DNA from: Bacillota bacterium | GTDB taxonomy: Bacteria > Bacillota > Bacilli > Tumebacillales > Effusibacillaceae | Length of the DNA: 25,755 nucleotides | Direction of reading: 5' to 3' | Assembly: GCA_020059765.1 (NCBI GenBank) | Contig: JAGVBM010000118.1 | Location: forward strand, 1-25,755 | Part shown: piece by piece, positions 1 through 5,989 of the stretch | Layout of the letters: every line of letters begins with the position of its first letter | Numbering within the stretch: position 1 is the stretch's first letter | The notes under the pieces: model-generated | The model's input: the letters and a program-made list of their open reading frames with translations, nothing else | Told to the model about the DNA's origin: nothing | Databases searched by the model: none | Translations under genes and position numbers: made by a program

Positions 1-159
1 TACGGTTTTATCGAGCGTGAAGACGGGGGCGACGTATTCGTTCATTTCTCCGCGATCCAGACTGATGGTTTCAAGACGCTCGAAGAAGGTCAAGCTGTCA
101 GCTTCGACATCGTTGAAGGTGCGCGCGGACCTCAGGCTGCGAACGTCGTAAAACTGTAA
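1..159 (+). CDS. Cold shock protein, 3' part only
   Basis: The window opens inside a reading frame that gives 52 residues and ends in TAA. It carries the two RNA-binding motifs of the CspA/CspB family, YGFIER (RNP1 end) and VFVHF (RNP2), followed by the typical FDIVEGARGPQAANV tail. Family members are about 66 residues, so roughly 14 N-terminal residues lie upstream of the window. These are single-domain OB-fold proteins that bind single-stranded RNA and DNA and keep mRNA unfolded, especially after a temperature drop. A strong terminator follows about 70 bases after the stop. The family call is very safe; which paralogue (CspB, C or D) cannot be said. Confidence 0.95.
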   Translation, partial: YGFIEREDGGDVFVHFSAIQTDGFKTLEEGQAVSFDIVEGARGPQAANVVKL

Positions 160-228
160 ACCCCATTTGATCGCTTACTTTTCCTTGTGTAGGGTATACC
201 TGGTAAGGATCTGTAAGTGAAAAATCCT

Positions 229-262
229 GCTCCGAACCCTCTGGTTGGTTCGGGGCTTTTTA
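229..262 (+). terminator. Rho-independent terminator of the cold shock gene
   Basis: A 10-bp stem (229-238 pairing with 247-256, one G-U pair) with an 8-base loop is followed directly by a run of T. It lies about 70 bases after the cold shock stop codon and points in the same direction. Confidence 0.85.
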
Positions 263-568
263 TTTGGCCGTTTTTTGTTTCGACTCGGATATTTCTGTCC
301 TTTTCATGCTGCGGGATATTTTGGCAATTAGAAACGGACAAAAAGCGTTCTGGTTGACGAATTAAATAATACAGAACAAGAAGCAGGGAGAAATTCCCCT
401 ATTTTGTTTGCTCCCAAATTCCCTTGACAAAACGAAAGTCTGGCAAGAAAGGGGATAAAGCGCCAGGAAAGGATGGAAATCGAATAATTCCGTGAAAAAT
501 CAGCATTTCCCGGGTTCGATGAGAATAGCAATATGCAGTAGAATGGCTGGGAGAGGTGAAACTTCAAA
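263..568 (+). other. Intergenic spacer upstream of the penicillin-binding protein gene
   Basis: About 300 AT-rich bases contain no convincing ORF. A perfect TTGACA at 424-429 and a TTGACG at 354-359 are present, but neither has a good -10 box 16-18 bases downstream. The promoter of the downstream gene therefore cannot be placed. The only clear signal is the ribosome binding site GAGAGGTG at 551-558. Confidence 0.5.
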
Positions 569-2971
569 ATGGCTAAAAAAATCATACGCAGTATTGTTCT
601 CGCCGCAATTGTCGTGGGAACGATCGTGTTAGGCGTGGGGTGTGCCATTGCACTGCCCGCACTGGACCCTTCCAAATTGGAAGTGCCGGATAATGTGACG
701 AAAGTCTACAGTTCAGATGGAAAACCAATCATCGAGCTTCGCCAAGACAAGGGGGAGCCCGTCAAATATGACAACATCAAACCGTATTTAAAGCAAGCGA
801 TAATTGCGACGGAAGACCGGCAATTTTATGAACATAACGGAATCAATTACCGGTCGATCTTACGCGCCGTTTATAGGGACATCTTGGCTGGCGGCAAAGT
901 GGAAGGAGCCAGCACGATTACCCAGCAGTTGGCGAAGAATGCTTATCTGAGCCAAGACAAAACATTTACGCGAAAGATCCAGGAGATTGCTTTGGCCGCT
1001 CAAATCGAACGGGAGTACACCAAGGAAGACATCCTGGAAATGTACATGAACAAAGTGAATTTCCATCCATATTACGTGGGAATTGAATCGGCGGCCAAGC
1101 TGTATTTCAACAAATCAGCCGACCAATTGGATTTGGCCGAAGCAGCGTTTCTCGCCGGTTTGCCGCAGGCACCATCCTATTACTACAACCATCTTGACGA
1201 AGCGTTGAAACGAAGAAATCTTGTCCTGCAAAGCATGGTGCGCGACGAATACATTACCCAGCAGCAAGCGGATGCCGCCGCCAAAGCGCCGGTCAGCGAA
1301 GACTATAAGAAACGGGAAATCAATAAGTTCAGATACCCTCATTATGTGGAGTACGTACTGGACGAAGCGGAAAAGGTGTACGGCATTCCGCAGCAGCAAA
1401 TCATGCGAGGCGGATTGAATATTTATACCAATCTGGATTCCAAAACACAGGAAATTCTCGAAAAACAATTTCAAAACCTGGCCAACTTTCCGCAAAACGG
1501 GAATACGGCTGTAAAAGACGGCATCAAACCGGAAGCTGCGATGGTGATCATGAACCCAAAGACCGGCGGTGTCCTGGCCTTGGTTGGACGACGGGATACC
1601 ACGTCATTCCTCGATCTGAACCGGGCGTATCAGGATACGGCGCGGCGTCAACCGGGGTCGACGATCAAGCCTCTTGTTGTCTACGGTCCGGCGATTGAGC
1701 TTGATCCGAAAACATACGGTCCGAACACAATGCTCAACGATAAGGAAGGGTCGTCCTACGGGAATCCGCCCTATACTCCCCATGACTGGGACAATCATAA
1801 ACAAATCCCGCGAGGCGATACGGTGTCCATGCGGACGGCGCTGCAATGGTCATTCAACATTCCGGCAGTTGATTTGTTAAACAAAATCGGGATTGAGAAA
1901 GGCAAGGCATTCGCCCAAAAAGCGGGGATCGAGTTTGACAAGACGGATAACGGTTTGGGAATCGCCCTTGGCGGCATGAATCGAGGGGTTACGGCGCTGC
2001 AGATGGCAGACGCTTACCAAGCATTTGCCAACAAAGGAGTCCGCGTTCCTGCCCATTCCATCAACAAAATTACCACTTCCTCCGGAACCATTCTGGGGCA
2101 GTTTACCGGAAGTCCGGTACAAGTCATGAAAGAAACAACGGCGGCTACCATCACCTCCTTGCTGCAAGTGGTTGTCAATCAGGGAACCGGTACGGATGCC
2201 CGGATCGGCCGACCGTTGGCGGGGAAGACGGGAACGACCGAATTTGAAGACATTCAATTCGCAAACCGGGATGCTTGGTTTGTCGGATATACTCCTGATA
2301 TTATCGCTTCGGTCTGGATGGGCTTTGACAAAACGGATCGCAACCATTACTTGCCGGGAACTGCGAATAGTTTCCCTGCTAAATTGTTCAGCAAAGTCAT
2401 GACGGAAGTGCTCAAAGGACGCCCGATCTCAAATTTCTCTGTTCCTCCTGCAGAGGAGAAAAAAGAAGAGCCGAAACCCCTCAAGCTGTCCGGTGAGTGG
2501 AACGGCAAATCGGTGATCCTGAAATGGTCTGCCGCTAAAGAAGACGCTTTGTATGCGGTATTCCGCACGGAGAGCATCGATCAGCCGGAAGGCGGCTTGC
2601 CGATCGGAATGACAAAAGAGCTGCAATTTGCAGATACGGACGTACAATCTGGGAAAACCTATTATTACATTGTCAGTGCCGTTGATCCGAACGATCAGAA
2701 ACAACAACTGGGCCAGTCCAATGTTCTCAGTGTCAAAACGGCAGATCAAAAGAAAGACAGCGGAGACAAATCGAAAGAAACCGGGACCCAACCCGGCACG
2801 CAGCCGGGGGGAACCCAGCCGGGAACGCAACCCGGCACGCAGCCGGGAGGAACCCAGCCGGGAACGCAACCCGGCACGCAGCCGGGGGGCATCCAGCCGG
2901 GAACGCAACCCGGCACGCAACCGGGGGGCATCCAGCCGGGGACATTGCCCGGGACCACCATCGGCAACTAA
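569..2971 (+). CDS. Class A penicillin-binding protein (PBP1A family), bifunctional transglycosylase/transpeptidase
   Basis: This 800-residue membrane-anchored enzyme polymerises lipid II glycan strands and cross-links peptides in the cell wall. A hydrophobic segment at about residues 8-30 is the membrane anchor. The GT51 transglycosylase domain follows, with the catalytic glutamate in EDRQF (E82) and the EGASTITQQL motif (112-121). The transpeptidase domain carries all three penicilloyl-enzyme motifs: S-T-I-K with nucleophile S364, S-F-N at 428-430 and K-T-G at 553-555. After about residue 640 comes a fibronectin type III-like segment, then a Gly/Pro/Thr/Gln tail built from 13-residue repeats. 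The start at 569 has GAGAGGTG about 10 bases upstream. The gene appears monocistronic, with a weak hairpin after it and a separate folE promoter. Assignment to the class is very safe; the exact B. subtilis equivalent is not decided. Confidence 0.95.
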   Translation: MAKKIIRSIVLAAIVVGTIVLGVGCAIALPALDPSKLEVPDNVTKVYSSDGKPIIELRQDKGEPVKYDNIKPYLKQAIIATEDRQFYEHNGINYRSILRAVYRDILAGGKVEGASTITQQLAKNAYLSQDKTFTRKIQEIALAAQIEREYTKEDILEMYMNKVNFHPYYVGIESAAKLYFNKSADQLDLAEAAFLAGLPQAPSYYYNHLDEALKRRNLVLQSMVRDEYITQQQADAAAKAPVSEDYKKREINKFRYPHYVEYVLDEAEKVYGIPQQQIMRGGLNIYTNLDSKTQEILEKQFQNLANFPQNGNTAVKDGIKPEAAMVIMNPKTGGVLALVGRRDTTSFLDLNRAYQDTARRQPGSTIKPLVVYGPAIELDPKTYGPNTMLNDKEGSSYGNPPYTPHDWDNHKQIPRGDTVSMRTALQWSFNIPAVDLLNKIGIEKGKAFAQKAGIEFDKTDNGLGIALGGMNRGVTALQMADAYQAFANKGVRVPAHSINKITTSSGTILGQFTGSPVQVMKETTAATITSLLQVVVNQGTGTDARIGRPLAGKTGTTEFEDIQFANRDAWFVGYTPDIIASVWMGFDKTDRNHYLPGTANSFPAKLFSKVMTEVLKGRPISNFSVPPAEEKKEEPKPLKLSGEWNGKSVILKWSAAKEDALYAVFRTESIDQPEGGLPIGMTKELQFADTDVQSGKTYYYIVSAVDPNDQKQQLGQSNVLSVKTADQKKDSGDKSKETGTQPGTQPGGTQPGTQPGTQPGGTQPGTQPGTQPGGIQPGTQPGTQPGGIQPGTLPGTTIGN
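2786..2941 (+). repeat. Four tandem 39-bp units coding for the PBP tail
   Basis: Units run 2786-2824, 2825-2863, 2864-2902 and 2903-2941. Each encodes TQPGTQPGGTQPG or a close variant; the third and fourth have Ile in place of the third Thr. The copies differ at only a few bases. The unit length is a multiple of three, so gain or loss of copies would keep the frame. Confidence 0.95.
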
Positions 2972-2989
2972 ACTTTGACCTGGAAAGCG

Positions 2990-3027
2990 GCAGGATTCCT
3001 GTGCCATCAATCGGGGATCCTGCTCTT
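2990..3027 (+). terminator. Possible weak terminator after the PBP gene
   Basis: A 10-bp stem (2990-2999 with 3014-3023, one G-U pair) and a 14-base loop are followed only by TCTTA, so the U-tract is poor. It sits 19 bases after the PBP stop and just upstream of the folE promoter. Confidence 0.45.
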
Positions 3028-3054
3028 AACAGTTTAGAATGATTATGATATATT
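3026..3054 (+). promoter_or_regulatory. Sigma-A type promoter of folE
   Basis: TTAACA at 3026-3031 and TATATT at 3049-3054 are separated by 17 bases, and TGA just before the -10 makes it an extended -10 promoter. Transcription would begin near 3061, about 38 bases before the chosen folE start. Confidence 0.65.
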
Positions 3055-3098
3055 TATCTGGATGTTTTTGCATGTCGAACTCGTCGGAGGTAAGAACG

Positions 3099-3668
3099 AT
3101 GTCTTTTGACCAAGCTAAGCTTGAACAAGCTGTTCGTATGATCCTCGAAGCGGTCGGTGAAAAGCCGGATCGTGAAGGACTTTTGGATACACCAAAAAGA
3201 GTGGCTCGCATGTATGAGGAAATTTTTGCCGGATTGCACAAGAATCCGGAAGACGAATTGAGTGCTGTTTTTAACGAATCGCATGAAGAAGTCGTTTTGG
3301 TGCGGGATATTCCTTTTTACTCTATGTGTGAACATCACCTGGTTCCCTTTTTCGGCAAGGCGCATGTTGCCTATTTGCCGCGAAACGGCAAAGTAACGGG
3401 ACTTAGCAAATTGGCCCGGTTGGTGGAAGCGGTAGCCAGGAGACCCCAATTGCAGGAACGGATAACAAGTACCGTGGCAGACACCTTGATGAACAAGATT
3501 GAACCCCACGGAGTCGTCGTGATAGTGGAGGCGGAACATCTGTGCATGTCAATGCGTGGAGTCAATAAACCTGGCAGCCGTACAATCACCACAGCCGTAC
3601 GCGGCATATATCAAGAAGATAAAAGCGCACGGGAAGAAGTATTTTCGTTGATTCGGCAAAGCCGGTAA
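3099..3668 (+). CDS. folE: GTP cyclohydrolase I
   Basis: The enzyme converts GTP to 7,8-dihydroneopterin triphosphate, the first step towards tetrahydrofolate (and queuosine-type precursors). The 189-residue length matches the Bacillus enzyme. The zinc ligands are visible as C77 and H80 in MCEHH and C149 in AEHLCMSMRG, with H79 as the catalytic histidine. The RTITTAVRG segment near 161-169 is also typical. An ATG-like start 60 bases upstream (3039) is in frame but lies inside the promoter. The ATG at 3099 has CGGAGG eight bases upstream and gives the standard N-terminus. No folate or mtrB gene is adjacent, so it is probably transcribed alone. Confidence 0.96.
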   Translation: MSFDQAKLEQAVRMILEAVGEKPDREGLLDTPKRVARMYEEIFAGLHKNPEDELSAVFNESHEEVVLVRDIPFYSMCEHHLVPFFGKAHVAYLPRNGKVTGLSKLARLVEAVARRPQLQERITSTVADTLMNKIEPHGVVVIVEAEHLCMSMRGVNKPGSRTITTAVRGIYQEDKSAREEVFSLIRQSR

Positions 3669-3684
3669 GTGGCTGCGGCTAATG

Positions 3685-3716
3685 AAAGGACGTTCAAACA
3701 AAGGACGTCCTTTTTT
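3685..3716 (+). terminator. Terminator of folE
   Basis: A 9-bp perfect stem (3685-3693 with 3705-3713) runs into TTTTTT. It lies between folE and the convergent metallophosphoesterase gene; the T-run favours plus-strand termination. Confidence 0.85.
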
Positions 3717-3730
3717 ATCAGACGCCCTTT

Positions 3731-4417
3731 TTATCGAAGTTTCAATGGTTGAAAGCCGAGGTAATCACATGCGGTCAGATAGAAACGAATCCCTTCAAAT
3801 TCACCTTGTAACGCGTTTTTATGGCCGTCACCATGCAAATGACCGTAAATGCAAACGGTCACACCGTACCGTTTCATGACATCGAGAAATCCGGAGTTTT
3901 CGTGTTTTTCATTGGTTGGAGGATAATGGAGCATGACCCATCTTTCTTTAGCCTGCGGATCCGCCGCTTGCAATGAAAGTTCCAACCGGTGAACTTCCCG
4001 TTCGTATACGTTTTGGTCATGTTCCGTGAAGTGATAACCTCCGGGGATTTCCCAACCGCGGGTACCGCAAACTGCGATGTCACCGATACGTATGGAATCA
4101 TTTTGCAATGCATGCATACCGGCAGGAAGTATCTTTCGGACTTTGGAAATTGTTGACCACCAATAATCGTGATTGCCGCGTACGAGAATCTTTTGCCCGG
4201 GCAATTCGCTTAGAAAATCAAGGTCTGACTTTGCTTCCGCAAGATTCATTGCCCACGAAATATCGCCGGGTACCAGCACCCAATCTTCCTTGGTTACCGT
4301 TTCTGTCCATAATTGTCTGATTGTTTCCGCATGATTTATCCATCGATCGCCGAAGATGTCCATCGGCTTGTCAGAGGTGAATGACAAGTGGGGATCGCCA
4401 AGCGCAAAAATTTGCAA
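3731..4417 (-). CDS. Metallophosphoesterase, COG1768-like predicted phosphohydrolase
   Basis: This 228-residue cytoplasmic protein of the calcineurin-like phosphoesterase superfamily uses a two-metal centre to hydrolyse phosphoesters; its substrate is unknown. Metal-binding motifs appear in the usual order: GDPH near the N-terminus, GDISW, GNHDYWW, then LHYPP and YGHLHG near the C-terminus. The open frame extends upstream to a TTG at 4441. The TTG at 4417 is preferred because GGAAAGGA lies about nine bases upstream and the protein then begins directly with the QIFALGDPH strand. It is transcribed divergently from the SprT-like gene, with its promoter in the 64-base gap. No signal peptide is seen. 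Confidence 0.85.
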   Translation of the reverse strand: MQIFALGDPHLSFTSDKPMDIFGDRWINHAETIRQLWTETVTKEDWVLVPGDISWAMNLAEAKSDLDFLSELPGQKILVRGNHDYWWSTISKVRKILPAGMHALQNDSIRIGDIAVCGTRGWEIPGGYHFTEHDQNVYEREVHRLELSLQAADPQAKERWVMLHYPPTNEKHENSGFLDVMKRYGVTVCIYGHLHGDGHKNALQGEFEGIRFYLTACDYLGFQPLKLR

Positions 4418-4441
4418 GTTTACACGTCCTTTCCAAATCAA

Positions 4442-4469
4442 ATTGTAACCGAATTTCTATTTTTGTAAA
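4442..4469 (-). promoter_or_regulatory. Promoter of the metallophosphoesterase gene
   Basis: On the minus strand TTTACA (4469-4464) and TACAAT (4447-4442) are spaced by 16 bases, each with five of six consensus bases. Transcription would start near 4435, giving a leader of about 18 bases. The -35 box overlaps the ribosome binding site of the divergent SprT-like gene. Confidence 0.55.
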
Positions 4470-4481
4470 AGGTTGAGTGTC

Positions 4482-4946
4482 ATGACAGACCAAGAACTTC
4501 AAGTGTTGATCGAGAAAATTTCAAAGGAATCCTTTCATCGTCCCTTTTTGCATGTCGGCCGCTTTAATTCGAGGCTGAAAACAACCGGCGGCCGTTATTT
4601 GTTAAAGTCTCACGATATTGAAATCAATCCCAGACATCTTAAAATGTACGGGATAGATGAACTGATCGGGATCATTAAGCATGAACTATGTCATTATCAT
4701 CTTCATCTCACTGGCAAAGGCTATCAGCACGGCGATCCGGATTTCAGGCATCTGTTAGCCTCGGTTGGCGGCAACCGTTACTGTCAAAGCATCGAAGCGC
4801 GACGAACGGTGAAAACTAGATATCGTTATCAATGTACGACTTGCGGAAAGGAATTTATCCGAAAACGAAAAGTGAACACGAGACAATATCGCTGCGGAAA
4901 TTGCCTGGGCCGCTTGCGGCTGACGGCCAATTTCCGCCTGCCATAA
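4482..4946 (+). CDS. SprT-like zinc metalloprotease-fold protein
   Basis: This 154-residue protein belongs to the SprT family (YdcK-like in Bacillus). It has the zinc protease signature HELCHYHLH with a further histidine in YQHGDPDF. A C-terminal zinc ribbon has two CxxC knuckles (CTTCGKEF and CGNC). Eukaryotic Spartan relatives degrade DNA-protein cross-links; the bacterial SprT-like proteins have no settled role. The open frame starts at a TTG (4473), but AAAAGG at 4467-4472 fits only the ATG at 4482. It is the first gene of a same-strand series ending with a helicase; the next start is 51 bases away. Confidence 0.9.
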   Translation: MTDQELQVLIEKISKESFHRPFLHVGRFNSRLKTTGGRYLLKSHDIEINPRHLKMYGIDELIGIIKHELCHYHLHLTGKGYQHGDPDFRHLLASVGGNRYCQSIEARRTVKTRYRYQCTTCGKEFIRKRKVNTRQYRCGNCLGRLRLTANFRLP

Positions 4947-4997
4947 AAGGATTTAAAGGGCTGTTAGCGAAAATAATTAAAGAACGAAGGCGGGTGG

Positions 4998-5726
4998 ATG
5001 ATCTTGTTGGATCACACGGTGTGGGGGCCGCGTTACAGTCTGGAAGGAACCTTAAAACGAATTCTTTTTATAAATGCCCGTTCACTGTCGGAGGAAGAGT
5101 TGGCAACAGTTCTCTTGCAAAATTATCGCATCTCTGAACAGAGGACAAAAGAGCCGATTCGCACTCGTATCCACAAAGCGCTCACTGCTCCGCACTCCGC
5201 ATTTGAACAGAATGGAAATGGTTGGACCTTGCGCCAAACAGGCGAAGAACCCTTGCATGAAGAAGTGTATCGTCTTTTTCAAAAACAGATGCCGTTAAAG
5301 CAGGGCGAAATCCTTCGTCTGCTTCAACAACGCACCAATCGGAGTAAAGGGGAACTTATGTCAAGGATTGATCTGGAGCGGGATTGGCGCTTTGCCCGCT
5401 TGGAAGAGGGAGATTGGGTCTTGACCGAATGGGATCTGCATACAGCCACAGAAGAAGTCATGGAACGAACCAAGGGGGAAGGCATTATGAACGGGCAACA
5501 GGATATTGCAACTTCCATTATTATGGAATTGGAAGCATATATTACGAAACTTCTAGTACGGGAACAAGAAATTCCGCAGGATGTGATACGCAAATTTGAA
5601 TCGGAGGACTTGCAGTCAATCCGGAAATTGATGGAAGAACGGAAAAGAGTTGTCAGCATGGCTAATGATCTGAAGGTGCTGGTGGCGAAATGGAGCGCAC
5701 AGAACGAAGCGGCTGCAGGCGAATAA
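4998..5726 (+). CDS. Unrecognised protein with two winged-helix-like repeats and a helical C-terminus
   Basis: I do not recognise this 242-residue soluble, charged protein as a named family. Two consecutive segments look like winged helix units. One runs about residues 17-80 and ends FEQNGNGWTLR. The other runs about 84-147 and ends RFARLEEGDWVLTEWD. Both endings, and the preceding helical pattern, resemble the HARE-HTH fold of the RNA polymerase delta subunit RpoE, whose domain ends in a similar RFLALSDQTWGLRSW segment. Residues 165-235 are predicted helical and probably coiled. The ATG at 4998 has GAAGG seven bases upstream. The gene lies between the SprT-like gene and a small coiled-coil gene leading into a helicase. 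A nucleic-acid or RNA polymerase role is inference. Confidence 0.75.
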   Translation: MILLDHTVWGPRYSLEGTLKRILFINARSLSEEELATVLLQNYRISEQRTKEPIRTRIHKALTAPHSAFEQNGNGWTLRQTGEEPLHEEVYRLFQKQMPLKQGEILRLLQQRTNRSKGELMSRIDLERDWRFARLEEGDWVLTEWDLHTATEEVMERTKGEGIMNGQQDIATSIIMELEAYITKLLVREQEIPQDVIRKFESEDLQSIRKLMEERKRVVSMANDLKVLVAKWSAQNEAAAGE

Positions 5727-5752
5727 GCGGCATGATGAGCAGAGGTGATCAG

Positions 5753-5989
5753 TTGCATGAGAGATTTGATCGCCTGCGGAGGATTGTTGAATCGTGGGAA
5801 ATGCAGATCAGCGAAGCTCCCAAGCTAGCGATGGACCTCTTTGACAAAAATGATGCCGAGGAAATTGGCGAATTGATAAAAAAGACGAGATTTCTTCGTG
5901 AACGCATTCGCGATGTAAAAAAATTTATCAGGAAATGGGACAATCTCGGCAAGGATTCAATGGAGGTAACAAACATCGACGATGAATAA
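5753..5989 (+). CDS. Small charged coiled-coil protein, unknown function
   Basis: This 78-residue protein is almost entirely helical and highly charged, with heptad-like stretches such as LIKKTRFLRERIRDVKKF near residues 41-58. It has no membrane segment or cysteine. The open frame extends upstream, with ATG codons at 5690, 5732 and 5735, but none has a convincing ribosome binding site. AGAGG at 5741-5745 sits seven bases before TTG 5753, which is preferred. Its 3' end overlaps the helicase start by eight bases, so the two are probably translationally coupled and may act together. I do not recognise the family; it could be an accessory subunit of the helicase. Confidence 0.65.
   Translation: MHERFDRLRRIVESWEMQISEAPKLAMDLFDKNDAEEIGELIKKTRFLRERIRDVKKFIRKWDNLGKDSMEVTNIDDE

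Noticed and set aside
424..460. TTGACA at 424 as the PBP gene promoter
   Set aside because: No acceptable -10 hexamer lies 15-19 bases downstream; GATAAA is 24 bases away.
2786..2941. Regularly spaced 39-bp repeats as a CRISPR array
   Set aside because: Units are directly abutting without unique spacers, lie in frame within a coding gene, and no cas genes are present.
2429..3010. Long minus-strand ORF over the PBP repeat tail
   Set aside because: It is an antisense shadow of the repetitive PBP tail; its Arg/Leu/Gly-rich repeats mirror the 39-bp units and it has no ribosome binding site or family features.
3039..3098. Upstream in-frame start for folE
   Set aside because: It would add 20 atypical residues and overlaps the -10 region; the ATG at 3099 has a perfect ribosome binding site.
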